Positions 21,188 to 29,458 of a DNA stretch of 64,000 nucleotides are shown here, piece after piece (within the stretch, counting starts at the first letter, position 1; the number at the start of each line of letters is the position of its first letter). This stretch comes from Burkholderiales bacterium (GTDB lineage: Bacteria; Pseudomonadota; Gammaproteobacteria; Burkholderiales; Burkholderiaceae_C). The DNA lies in contig JAFKGD010000002.1 in NCBI GenBank assembly GCA_017307855.1, positions 372,001 to 436,000 of the forward strand, given 5' to 3'. The notes below the pieces were generated by a model that saw only the letters and a program-made list of their open reading frames with translations, ran no database searches and was not told where the DNA came from. A program made the translations under genes and the position numbers.

Positions 21188-22237
21188 TCAGCCTTCGAGC
21201 TTGATGCCGCGTGTCTTGATGACTTCGCGCCAGCGCGTGTCTTCCTCGCGCAGGTACTTCAGCGTGGCGTCACGGCCCATGCCGGTGAACGGCGCCACGC
21301 CGATGCCGGCGAAGCGTTGCTTCACGGCGTCGTTGCCCAGCGCGGCCTGCAGTTGGCGCTCCAGGCGTGCCTGCGCCTCGGGCGGCAGGCCCTTGGGAGC
21401 CAGCAGCGCGGCCCAGCCCAGCACCTGCAGCGCCGGGTAGCCCAGCGACGCCAGCGTGGCCACGCCCGGCAGCTCGGGCGCTGGCTGCGCCGACGACACG
21501 GCCAGCGCGCGCAGCGCACCGGAGCGCACGTGAACCAGTACGCTGGGCAGGTTGAGGAAGCCCAGCGACACGCGGCCACCGATGAGGTCGGGCATCAGCG
21601 CGCTCTCGCCCTTGTAGGGCACGTTGACCAGGCTGGTGCCCGTCTGCAGCGAGAACAGTTCGGCCGTCAGGTGGGCCAGCGTGCCGTTGCCGCTGTTGCC
21701 CGCGCTCAACTGGCCGGGCTGCGCCTTGGCAGCCGCCACCACGTCGGCCAGGCTGCGCAGCGGCGAGTTGCCAGGCACCACCAGCACCAGCGGCTGCGAC
21801 GACACCATGCCCACCGGGTCGAAGTCGCGGAACACGTCGTAGGTGATGGCCGGATTGAGGATCGGGCCGATGACCATGCTGTTGCTGCCCATCAGCAGCG
21901 TGTGCTGGTCGCGCGCGGCGGCGGCGGCCTGCACGCCGATGGCGCTGCCGGCGCCCGGGCGGTTCTCGACGATGAAGCTCTGGCCCAGCGGTGGGCCCAT
22001 CACCTCGCCCAGCACGCGGGCCGAGCTGTCGGCGCCGCCACCGGGAGCGAAGGGAACGATGATGCGCACGGCTTTCGACGGCCAGGCGTCGGCCGCGTGC
22101 GCCGTGCTGGCGAAGCCGCCCGTGAAGCCGCCGGCCAGGGCGGCGGCCACGGCGCCCAGGGCGCCACGGCGGGTGATGCGAGAAGTGCCGGAAGTGGCGC
22201 GCAGGCAGGCGTGCGCGGGAATGCGGGGGTTGCTCAT
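21188..22237 (-). CDS. Bug-family tripartite tricarboxylate transporter substrate-binding protein
   Basis: A 349-residue periplasmic receptor. Its N-terminus has SRITRRGALGAVAAALAGG, a twin-arginine-like signal ending near AHAADAWPSK. The mature part shows the Bug signature VRIIVPFAPGGGADSSARVL and VENRPGAGSAIGVQAA. The start is ATG 22237, with GGAGA six bases upstream; an upstream start at 22381 would run through the LysR promoter region. No TctA/TctB membrane genes are near, as is usual for the many orphan Bug receptors of Burkholderiales. Ligands in this family are small carboxylates; the ligand here is unknown. The divergent LysR gene probably controls it. Confidence 0.93.
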   Translation of the reverse strand: MSNPRIPAHACLRATSGTSRITRRGALGAVAAALAGGFTGGFASTAHAADAWPSKAVRIIVPFAPGGGADSSARVLGEVMGPPLGQSFIVENRPGAGSAIGVQAAAAARDQHTLLMGSNSMVIGPILNPAITYDVFRDFDPVGMVSSQPLVLVVPGNSPLRSLADVVAAAKAQPGQLSAGNSGNGTLAHLTAELFSLQTGTSLVNVPYKGESALMPDLIGGRVSLGFLNLPSVLVHVRSGALRALAVSSAQPAPELPGVATLASLGYPALQVLGWAALLAPKGLPPEAQARLERQLQAALGNDAVKQRFAGIGVAPFTGMGRDATLKYLREEDTRWREVIKTRGIKLEG

Positions 22238-22341
22238 GTCGGTCTCCATGTCTGACGTGCAATGCCGGGCACGGGCGGATGGGCGCTCCGCGGCCTCGGA
22301 CGGTCGGGGGCGATCGTAGGCATGCGTCCCGCGCACCTCAA

Positions 22342-22384
22342 ATACCAAGGCTTTCGACAGGTATAACACCCGGTTATCCATAAC
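22342..22384. promoter_or_regulatory. Divergent operator region between LysR and Bug genes
   Basis: The spacer contains ATACC-N13-GGTAT (22342-22364) and three AT-rich half-sites ATAAC-N5-GTTAT-CC-ATAAC (22363-22384), the last two forming a 12-base palindrome just upstream of the lysR-type start. LysR-type operators often combine a recognition and an activation site in this way. TATAAC at 22362 could be the -10 for the regulator. Confidence 0.5.
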
Positions 22385-22400
22385 GCGTCAGGATACCGGG

Positions 22401-23294
22401 ATGAACCTGCGACAGATCGAAGTGTTCCGTGCCGTGATGGTGGCCGGCTCGGTGACCCGCGCGGCCGAGCTGCTGCACGTCTCGCAGCCGGGCATCAGCC
22501 GCATGCTGGGCCACATCGAGTTGCAACTGGGCATCACGCTGTTCGAGCGCTCGCGCAACCGCCTGCGCCCCACGCCCGAGGCCGAAGCGCTGTACGCCGA
22601 GGTGGAGCAGGTCTATCGCGGCGTCGGCCGGATCGCCGAGCGCGCAGCCGAGCTCAAGGAGGGCACGCACCTGGCACTGCGCGTGCTGGCCAGCCCCAGC
22701 ACGGGGCTGGAGGCGGTGCCGCGGGCACTGGCCCGTCTGGCCGCCGCCATGCCCGCCGTCAGCGTGCATTTCGAGGTGCAGCCGGCACGCGAGATGATCC
22801 AGCAGTTGCTGCACCGCGAATGCGACGTGGCCATCTCCACGCTGCCCATCGACCATCCGCTGCTGGCCTCCAGCCTGATCGGCCGCTGGACGCTGGCCGC
22901 CGTGTTGCCCACCCGCCATGCACTCGCCGCGCGCCGCAGCCTGCGGCCGGCCGAACTGCTGGGCCAGTCGCTCGTGGGTTTCAGCGCCGATACGCCGCAG
23001 GGCCGCGCCATCGCCGAATGGAGCGCGCAGGCGGGCCACGTGCCGCACACGCGTCTCACCGTGCGTTCCGGCCAAGCCGCGTGCGCGCTGGTGGCCGCCA
23101 GCGGCAGCGACATCGCCGTGGTGGACAACCTGACCGCACGCGCGGCCGGGGCCACCGGGCTGGTGGTGCGACCCATTGCACGGGCGCCGTCGTTCGACAT
23201 CGCAGCCGTCACGCATGCGGGCTTCGCGCCCTCTGCGGCGGCCACGCGCTTCGTGGCGCTGGCGCGGCAGGCGCTCAAGGCCCCGCGCGCCTGA
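22401..23294 (+). CDS. LysR-family transcriptional regulator
   Basis: A 297-residue LysR regulator with an N-terminal helix-turn-helix (residues 3-60, FRAVMVAGSVTRAAELLHVS then SQPGISRMLGHIELQLG) and a periplasmic-binding-like effector domain from about residue 92. The start is ATG 22401, immediately after the palindromic half-sites, so autoregulation is likely. It is divergent from the Bug receptor/FAD oxidoreductase pair, the usual arrangement of activator and target. The effector is unknown. Confidence 0.93.
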   Translation: MNLRQIEVFRAVMVAGSVTRAAELLHVSQPGISRMLGHIELQLGITLFERSRNRLRPTPEAEALYAEVEQVYRGVGRIAERAAELKEGTHLALRVLASPSTGLEAVPRALARLAAAMPAVSVHFEVQPAREMIQQLLHRECDVAISTLPIDHPLLASSLIGRWTLAAVLPTRHALAARRSLRPAELLGQSLVGFSADTPQGRAIAEWSAQAGHVPHTRLTVRSGQAACALVAASGSDIAVVDNLTARAAGATGLVVRPIARAPSFDIAAVTHAGFAPSAAATRFVALARQALKAPRA

Positions 23295-23310
23295 AGGCCC
23301 GCGCGCGTGC

Positions 23311-24072
23311 TCAGACCCAGGCGCGCCAGCCCATCCACAGCGCCATCGCCACCATCATCAGGTTCTCGGTGAGCGAGACGAAGCCCAGCGGCACGCTGCT
23401 GCCGCCGCCCACGCAGGCGCAGCGCAGATCGCGCCGCTCCAGATAAACGGCCTTGATGACCGACACCGCGCCGATGGAGCCGATGAATAGCGCCACGGGC
23501 ACCGACAGCCACGGCAGCGCGCCCGCCAGCATGAGCACGCCGGCCAGCGCCTCGGCGAACGGATACACCCAGGCATACCGCACGACCCGGCGCGCCAGCA
23601 GGTCATAACCGAGGAAGCCGTTGGCGAAGCCTTCCAGATCGCGCAGCTTGAGCAACGCCAGCAGGCACATGGCGAAGGCCACGAACCATTCGATCGCGCG
23701 CAGGGGCGCCACGGCGTCGCGCGCGGCCCAGGCGGTGGCCAGCGCCAGCAGCGCCGCCATGGCGAACACGGCGATCACGGGCGTATAGCTGGTGGCCTTC
23801 GGATCGGGCACGGGCCGGCCGAGGTGGCGGCGCAGGTCGTCAAAACCGCCGATGCGCTGGCTGCCGATGAAAGTCTGCGGCGTGGTCTCGACGCCCTCCT
23901 TGGCCTTGAAGGCATCGACCTCGCCGCGCGTGGCGAGCACGCGGTCATCGACCGTGAAGCCCTCGCGGCGCAGCAGATCAAGCGAGCGCAGGCCGAACGG
24001 GCATAGATGCTCTGGCGTGGCCATGCGGTAGAGCGTGGCGTGGCGGGGCCGCGATGGGTCGGGCGAGTTCAT
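23311..24072 (-). CDS. Glutaredoxin-MauE/DoxX-type membrane fusion protein
   Basis: A 253-residue two-domain protein. Residues 10-90 are a glutaredoxin-like fold with a CPFG motif (single catalytic-position Cys) and a cis-Pro region ETTPQTFIGSQRIGGFDDL. Residues 100-250 form four membrane helices resembling MauE/DoxX proteins, with a CAC cysteine pair in LRCACVGGGSSVPLG near the end of the third helix. Such fusions are thought to move electrons or handle disulfides across the membrane. The start is ATG 24072, with AGGAG ten bases upstream. It converges on the LysR gene, with 16 bases between them. Confidence 0.82.
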   Translation of the reverse strand: MNSPDPSRPRHATLYRMATPEHLCPFGLRSLDLLRREGFTVDDRVLATRGEVDAFKAKEGVETTPQTFIGSQRIGGFDDLRRHLGRPVPDPKATSYTPVIAVFAMAALLALATAWAARDAVAPLRAIEWFVAFAMCLLALLKLRDLEGFANGFLGYDLLARRVVRYAWVYPFAEALAGVLMLAGALPWLSVPVALFIGSIGAVSVIKAVYLERRDLRCACVGGGSSVPLGFVSLTENLMMVAMALWMGWRAWV

Positions 24073-24177
24073 GCGATGCGGGCTCCTGTGGCAAGCCGCG
24101 CGGCCGCGGGCTCGGCCCCCAGCTTGCCGCACGACCCCCATGCGGTCTGTAGGAAGGTATGCCGTCGGGGCGCGCCG

Positions 24178-24323
24178 CACACGCTGGACAAAGTGGCGGC
24201 CGAACTGTTCGGCGGCATCGACTTTGCCGGTGCGTCGTTCTGGGCTGGCCTGCAGCCCATGACGCCGGGGCCATCCACCACGACGACCTGGGCATCGCGC
24301 GCTATGCGTACAGCCTGTTCTGA
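24178..24323 (+). pseudogene. Remnant of a D-amino-acid dehydrogenase (DadA-like) C-terminus
   Basis: One frame reads TLDKVAAELFGGIDFAGASF then WAGLQPMTP (24181-24267), the part of DadA before its conserved MTPDG. After a frame change the text resumes at 24270 with AIHHDDLGIARYAYSLF and a stop (TGA 24321-24323), which looks like the DadA C-terminal end. About 50 family residues that normally lie between these blocks are missing. No start codon or N-terminal part is present. I read this as a decayed fragment; the family match is from memory of DadA sequences. Confidence 0.6.
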
Positions 24324-24362
24324 CCCCGTCCAGGAGAACGTGCGGATTCCACGACGGATCAT

Positions 24363-24419
24363 TAACAACCATTGCCCGTCTGATAACAATCATTGCCGGT
24401 GGCATTAACAAATGTTGCC
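24363..24419. promoter_or_regulatory. Three phased TAACAA-N2-ATTGCC-type repeats upstream of the adhesin
   Basis: Direct repeats lie at 24363-24376, 24384-24397 and 24406-24419, starting 21 and 22 bases apart. Each contains a small inverted core CAA-N3-TTG (24366, 24387 and 24409). This AT-rich block stands in very GC-rich DNA, 90-145 bases before the adhesin start. Two-turn spacing places all three on one face of the helix, as for a cooperatively bound regulator. Confidence 0.6.
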
Positions 24420-24444
24420 GACGACGGCGAGAGCGTGGGTCGTT

Positions 24445-24450
24445 TTGACA
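24445..24450 (+). promoter_or_regulatory. Candidate -35 box of the adhesin gene
   Basis: A perfect TTGACA 26 bases downstream of the third phased repeat. The hexamers 16-19 bases further on are poor -10 matches (for example GCACAC), so the promoter would need an activator, which fits the repeats just upstream. AAAGGGGA before the ATG at 24509 is the likely ribosome site. Confidence 0.4.
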
Positions 24451-24508
24451 ATTCCCTTCATCGCAACGCACACGACGTGCAAGGCAGCAATAAAAGGGGA
24501 TCGTCACC

Positions 24509-27500
24509 ATGAACGGCAACCACGCAACCAGCCGCGAGGCCACCACGGACAAGGGCTTCGGCCTGAACCATCTGGCCGTCGCGGTGCTGCTGGCACTCGG
24601 CTTGCTGCCGGCCGCGCACGCGCAACTGGCGCTGGGCTCGGGCCTGGCCATCGGCCTCAATGGCGCGATCGCGCTGTCGGGCCTGCTCAACCCGGCCGCT
24701 TCGGCCTCGGGTGCGGGCGCGGTGGCCATCGGTACCAATGCGCTGTCCAGCGGCACCAACTCGATCGTGCTGGGCATCAACTCGACCGACGGCGGCCTGG
24801 CCAACGTGCTGTCCATCGGCTCGGTGGGCAACACGCGTCGCCTCATCAACCTGTCGGCCGGCACCCTCGCCGCCGATTCGACCGACGCGGTCAACGGCAG
24901 CCAGCTCTACATCACCAACCAGGGCCAGCTCTCGCTGGGCAATGCCACGGCGGTCGCCCTGGGCGGCGGCGCAGCCTACAGCCTGGCGGCCGGCGTGAGT
25001 GTGCCGACCTACGCGATCCTGGGCACGGCACGCACCGGCGTGGGCGGCGCCTTCTCGGCGGTGGATACCGCGCTGGCGGGCCTGACCACCAGCGTGAGCA
25101 CACAAGGCGCCACGTTGGCCAGCCACACGACGCAGATCAATGCAACGGCCGCCGGCCTGGTGACCGCCAACGCCAACATCACCGCGAACACCAATGCGCT
25201 GGCCACCCAGGCCACGCAGATCACCGCCAACACCAACGGCCTGGCGACGGCCAATGCCGCCATCTCGGCCAACGCCGCCAACCTGGTGACGGCCAACGCC
25301 ACCATCGCTGCCAACACCAGCGCGCTGACCACGCAGGCCACGCAGATCGCCGCCAATGCCAGCAGCCTGACGACGGCCAACGCCGCCATCACCGCCAACG
25401 CCGCCGGCCTGGCCACCGCCAACGCGACGCTGACCACGCAAGGCAACACGCTGATCGCCCAGGGCGCCCAGCTGGCCAGCAACGCCACCACGCTCACGCT
25501 GAACGCCAACGCCATCGCCGCCAACACCGCCAGCCTCAACGCGCAGGCCGGTCTGATCAGCGGCAACGCCAACGACATCGCCACGGCCAACGCCAACCTG
25601 TCGCTGCTGGGCGGCACGGTCGGCGCACAAGGCACGCTGCTGGTGACACAGGGCAACCTGATCGCCGCCAACACCGCCGGCCTCAGCGCACAGGCCAGCC
25701 TGATCAACGCAGCCAACGCCAACATCACCGCCAACACCAGCGCCCTGGCCGCGCAAGGCACGACGCTGGGCAACCTGGGCGCGCAGATCACGCTCAACAC
25801 CAACGCCATCGCCGGCGCTGCCGCCAGCATCACGGCCCAGGGCGCGCTGATCGACACGGCCAACACCAACATCGCGGCCAACGCCAGCGCCATCGCCTTG
25901 CAGGGCACCACGCTGGCCGGCCTGAGCACGCAGGTGGGCAACAACACCGCCAGCCTCAACGCCCAGGCAGCGCTGATCGGCAACAACGCCACCGGCCTGA
26001 CCAGCCTCGGCAACACCGTGACGGCCCAGGCCGGTCTGATCACGGCCAACGCCAACGAACTGGCGCTGGCCAAGGCGCGCATCGACGCCAATACCGCCAG
26101 CATCAACGCGCAGGCGTCGCTGTTGTCCAACCTGGGCGCGCCCAGCGCCAACAACGTGCAGTACGACGATCTGGCCCAGACCACGCTGACCTTCGGTGGC
26201 GTGGGTGGCACGACGCTGAACAACGTCGCCGCCGGCAGCGTGACCGCCGGCAGCATGCAGGCCGTCAACGGCGGCCAGCTGTTCCTCACGAACCAGCAGG
26301 TCGCCGCGCAAGGCGCCACGCTGACCACGCAGGCCGGCCTGATCGCCACCAACACCACCGACATCGCCAACCTCGCGACGCAGATCAATGCCGCTGGCGC
26401 CGGGCTGGTGCAACAGGCGGCCCTGGGCGCCGACCTGACGGTGGGCGCGCTCACCGACGGCGCAGCCGTCAACTTCACCGGCACCGCCGGTGCGCGCAAG
26501 CTGACGGGCGTCGCCTCGGGCGAGCTGAGCGCCGGCAGCCAGCAGGCCGTCAACGGCGGCCAGCTGTACCTGACGAACCAGCAAGTGGCCGCCAACACGT
26601 CGGCACTGACCGCCCAGGCTTCGCTGATCTCGGGCCACACCACCGACATTGCCAACGCCAGCGCAGCCATCGCCGCCAACACCTCGCTGCTCAACAGCCA
26701 GTCGGCGCAGATCACGTTGCAAGGTACGACGCTGTCCAGCCTGGACGCCGCTGCCGTCAAGTACGACAGCGCCGGCAAGACGTCGGTCACCTTCGGCGGC
26801 CTCGGCGGCACGCTGCTGGACAACGTGGCCGCGGGCAGCGTGACGGCCGGCAGCCTTCAGGCCGTCAACGGCGGCCAGCTCTACCTCACGAACCAGGCCG
26901 TGGCCGCCAACACGGCGCAGACCGCCACCAACACCACCAACATTGCCAGCCTGGCGCTGCAGGTCAACGCCGCCGGCGCCAACCTGGTGCGCCAGGCGAA
27001 TGCGGGCGCCGACCTGACGGTGGGCGCGCTCACCGACGGCGCGGCCGTCAACTTCACCGGCACCGCCGGTGCACGCAAGCTGACGGGCGTGGCCCCGGGC
27101 GACGTGAGCGCGGCCAGCCAGCAGGCCGTCAACGGCAGCCAGCTGTTCCAGACCAACCAGCAGGTGGCCTCTCACACGTCCACGCTGGCCGCGCAAGGCA
27201 CGGCCATCGCCGCGAACGCGCAAAGCCTCGGCGCACAGGGTCAGGCCCTGGGCGCCCTCGACAACATCGCACTCAAGTACGACACCAGCCTGCGCAGCAT
27301 GGTGACCCTGGGTGGCGCGGGCGGCACGGTGCTGGCCAACGTCGCCGCCGGCAACGTCGCCGCCGGCAGCCAGCAGGCCGTCAACGGCGGCCAGCTGTAT
27401 GCGGTGCAGCAGCAGGTGAACGCCAATACGGCGAGCATCGCCGCACTGGGCAGCGGCCAGGCCGCCAACGCCGGCGTGCAGTCGAACAACGTGGCCGGTG

Positions 27501-29116
27501 CGGCTGCGCCCACCGCCACCGGCGACAACGCCACGGCTGTCGGCTTCGGCGCCACGGCTGCCGGCACCGGCAGCCTGGCGCTGGGCAACGGCGCGAGCAG
27601 CAACGGCAACAACTCCGTGGCTCTGGGTCAGGGCTCCAGCGACGACGGCGTGTCCAACGTGGTTTCGGTCGGCACCACCAGCCAGCGTCGCCGTGTCGTC
27701 AACCTGGCCGACGGCGTGACAGACAGCGACGCCGCCACCACCGGCCAGCTGCGCCGCCTGAGCGAGCGCGCCGTGCAGTACGACACCAACGCCGACAGCT
27801 CGATCAACTACGGCAGCGTGAGCTTCGGCACGTCGTCTGCCACCCCGGTGCTGCTGCGCAACGTGGGCGCCGGCATCGCCGTCACCGATGCCGTCAACGT
27901 CGGCCAGCTGCAGTCGCTGATCGCCAGCATCGGCGGCGGCTCGCAGATCCTGGGCAACGGCACGGTGGCCGGCCCTTCTTTCAGCATCAACGAAGTGGGC
28001 AACGACAACAGCGTCGTGCTGCAGTCCTTCGCCTCCATGTCGGATGCCTTCGCCAGCATCAGCCGCTCGCTCGGCCGCCTGGCCGTCAATGGCGGCAGCG
28101 GTGGCAGCAGCGGTGCCGCCACCATCAACTACTGGACCGTGAACCAGGTGATGGACGACCCGACGGACGGCAAGTACCTGCACGTGAACTCGGACAACCC
28201 GGACTCCAACGCCGCCGGCAACGACAGCACGGCCATCGGCCCGATGGCGCAATCGCTGGGCGAGCGCTCCATCGCCATCGGCCACGACGCGCAGGCCCTG
28301 ACCGACAGCGCCGTGGCCATCGGTGACAGCGCCCGCGCCGGCAACGGCCGCGCCGTGTCCATCGGCCAGGGCAACATCGCCATGGGCAACGGCGCGGTCG
28401 CCATCGGTGATCCGAACGTTGCCACCGGCACCGGTGCCGTCGCCCTGGGCGCCGACAACACCGCCACCGGCAATGGCGCCGTAGCGCTGGGTAACCAGAG
28501 CTCGGCCCTGGGTACCGGCGCTTTCGCGGTCGGAAACCTGGCCAACGCCAACAGCAACGGCGCCATCGCGCTGGGCAACTCGGCCCAGGCGACGGTGGAC
28601 AACGCCGTTGCCCTCGGCGCCGGCTCGGTGGCCTCGCGTGCAGGCATGAACGGTGCGGCAGAAGCGGTCTCGGGCGTGGCTGTGGCATCGACACAGGGCG
28701 CAGTCTCGGTGGGTTCGGCCGGCAACGAACGCCAGATCACCAATGTGGCCGGTGGCACGCAGGACACCGATGCGGTCAACCTGCGCCAGCTGCGCGCCGC
28801 GCAAGCCAGCGCCGTGCAGGAAGCCTCGGCCGTCCTCGACGGCAAGATCAACCAGATCGCGCAGGGCGTGCAGCGCGTCGAGCGCAACGCCAGCGCCGGT
28901 ACCGCCGCCGCCATGGCCATGGCGGCCATGCCGCAATCCACCGTTCCGGGCCGCGGCATGTTGTCCGCCGGCACCGGTGGCTACGGCGGCCAGGTCGCCA
29001 TCGCCATCGGCGCCTCCATGCTCTCGCAAAGCGGCCGCTGGATCGGCAAGCTCAATGCCAGCGCCAACTCGCAAGGCCGTGTGGGCGTGAGCGTGGGTGC
29101 AGGCTTTCAGTGGTGA
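24509..29116 (+). CDS. Trimeric autotransporter adhesin (YadA/Hia-like)
   Basis: A 1535-residue outer-membrane adhesin. The signal peptide runs to AAHAQ (about residue 38). A short head with AIGTNALSSGTNSIVLG and a neck (DSTDAVNGSQLYITNQG) follow. Residues about 190-545 are a long Ala/Asn/Thr-rich stalk of ANTxALxxQ-type repeats, a predicted right-handed trimeric coiled coil. Residues 545-960 hold repeated FGGxGGTxLxNVAAG blocks, each with AVNGGQLY necks. A second, larger YadA head of AIG/ALG 14-mers lies at about 1225-1370, close to the C-terminus. The anchor (last 70-80 residues) ends in Trp (GVSVGAGFQW), as trimeric autotransporters do. The start is ATG 24509. No dedicated chaperone lies nearby; BamA-dependent assembly is family knowledge. 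Confidence 0.93.
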   Translation: MNGNHATSREATTDKGFGLNHLAVAVLLALGLLPAAHAQLALGSGLAIGLNGAIALSGLLNPAASASGAGAVAIGTNALSSGTNSIVLGINSTDGGLANVLSIGSVGNTRRLINLSAGTLAADSTDAVNGSQLYITNQGQLSLGNATAVALGGGAAYSLAAGVSVPTYAILGTARTGVGGAFSAVDTALAGLTTSVSTQGATLASHTTQINATAAGLVTANANITANTNALATQATQITANTNGLATANAAISANAANLVTANATIAANTSALTTQATQIAANASSLTTANAAITANAAGLATANATLTTQGNTLIAQGAQLASNATTLTLNANAIAANTASLNAQAGLISGNANDIATANANLSLLGGTVGAQGTLLVTQGNLIAANTAGLSAQASLINAANANITANTSALAAQGTTLGNLGAQITLNTNAIAGAAASITAQGALIDTANTNIAANASAIALQGTTLAGLSTQVGNNTASLNAQAALIGNNATGLTSLGNTVTAQAGLITANANELALAKARIDANTASINAQASLLSNLGAPSANNVQYDDLAQTTLTFGGVGGTTLNNVAAGSVTAGSMQAVNGGQLFLTNQQVAAQGATLTTQAGLIATNTTDIANLATQINAAGAGLVQQAALGADLTVGALTDGAAVNFTGTAGARKLTGVASGELSAGSQQAVNGGQLYLTNQQVAANTSALTAQASLISGHTTDIANASAAIAANTSLLNSQSAQITLQGTTLSSLDAAAVKYDSAGKTSVTFGGLGGTLLDNVAAGSVTAGSLQAVNGGQLYLTNQAVAANTAQTATNTTNIASLALQVNAAGANLVRQANAGADLTVGALTDGAAVNFTGTAGARKLTGVAPGDVSAASQQAVNGSQLFQTNQQVASHTSTLAAQGTAIAANAQSLGAQGQALGALDNIALKYDTSLRSMVTLGGAGGTVLANVAAGNVAAGSQQAVNGGQLYAVQQQVNANTASIAALGSGQAANAGVQSNNVAGAAAPTATGDNATAVGFGATAAGTGSLALGNGASSNGNNSVALGQGSSDDGVSNVVSVGTTSQRRRVVNLADGVTDSDAATTGQLRRLSERAVQYDTNADSSINYGSVSFGTSSATPVLLRNVGAGIAVTDAVNVGQLQSLIASIGGGSQILGNGTVAGPSFSINEVGNDNSVVLQSFASMSDAFASISRSLGRLAVNGGSGGSSGAATINYWTVNQVMDDPTDGKYLHVNSDNPDSNAAGNDSTAIGPMAQSLGERSIAIGHDAQALTDSAVAIGDSARAGNGRAVSIGQGNIAMGNGAVAIGDPNVATGTGAVALGADNTATGNGAVALGNQSSALGTGAFAVGNLANANSNGAIALGNSAQATVDNAVALGAGSVASRAGMNGAAEAVSGVAVASTQGAVSVGSAGNERQITNVAGGTQDTDAVNLRQLRAAQASAVQEASAVLDGKINQIAQGVQRVERNASAGTAAAMAMAAMPQSTVPGRGMLSAGTGGYGGQVAIAIGASMLSQSGRWIGKLNASANSQGRVGVSVGAGFQW
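26425..26511 (+). repeat. Near-identical 87-bp direct repeat in the adhesin, copy 1
   Basis: It matches 27004-27090 at 85 of 87 bases and encodes the GADLTVGALTDGAAVNFTG block. The flanking FGGxGGT and AVNGGQLY segments are similar but more diverged, so this is the most recently homogenised part of the repeat array. Confidence 0.85.
27004..27090 (+). repeat. Near-identical 87-bp direct repeat in the adhesin, copy 2
   Basis: Second copy of the block at 26425-26511, 579 bases downstream (a multiple of three). Recombination between the two would delete 193 residues and keep the reading frame. The two differences are synonymous or conservative third- and second-position changes. Confidence 0.85.
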
Positions 29117-29127
29117 AGCCCCTGGGA

Positions 29128-29263
29128 CGGTCCATGAACACCGGCAGGAAGGCCGACTCCACCCGCCCTGCATCAGGTCGATCAGCGCAGGCGAGTCGCC
29201 CTTGCAGGCCACGTGCTGCAGTTGCAATCCGGCCACGCCGCCAACGGAGTGATCGCCGTCCAC
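29128..29263 (-). pseudogene. Remnant of a Bug-family solute receptor gene
   Basis: On the minus strand one frame reads VAGLQLQHVACKGDSPALID then LMQGG, which matches the Bug-family segment around LQHVPYKG..PAL.DLLGG. A one-base frame change after QGG gives VESAFLPVFMDRP, a plausible continuation. Only about 45 codons survive, with no start, signal or C-terminal part. It is different from the intact receptor at 21188-22237. The match is by family pattern only. Confidence 0.5.
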
Positions 29264-29412
29264 CCTGAGCCGGCCGACTTCGAACGCCGACAGCTCCCTC
29301 GCCCTTTTTAGGCATGTTGCTCCCTACCGGCCATCCCACCGGCCAAAACAAAAGAACTGTCTTGGCTGCTTGTGGTGGCTTATGGCGCGGGAGTTTAGGG
29401 GCGCCCCAATGA

Positions 29413-29436
29413 AAAACGCGCCTTGCGGCGCGTTTT
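29413..29436. terminator. Bidirectional intrinsic terminator between adhesin and tRNA-Ser
   Basis: Perfect 10-base arms AAAACGCGCC and GGCGCGTTTT around a TTGC loop, with T-runs on the 3' side in both orientations. It should end the cysS-to-tRNA-Ser transcription unit from the right and any read-through from the adhesin from the left. Confidence 0.85.
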
Positions 29437-29458
29437 GATACCTGTTGACCACCAGGGG

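Noticed and set aside
25100-26150. Regular short repeats resembling a CRISPR or tandem array
   Set aside because: They are in-frame codon repeats of the adhesin stalk, with no constant repeat-spacer lengths and no cas genes.
24458-29263. Continuous 1601-codon open frame antisense to the adhesin
   Set aside because: Its text is a low-complexity reflection of the GCC/AAC-rich adhesin codons, with no domain and no ribosome site. The sense frame has signal, heads and anchor.
29052-29351. 99-codon minus-strand open frame after the adhesin
   Set aside because: It runs through the adhesin stop and the Bug relic in mixed frames. Only the short Bug-like blocks carry recognisable text, so it is treated as a pseudogene remnant.
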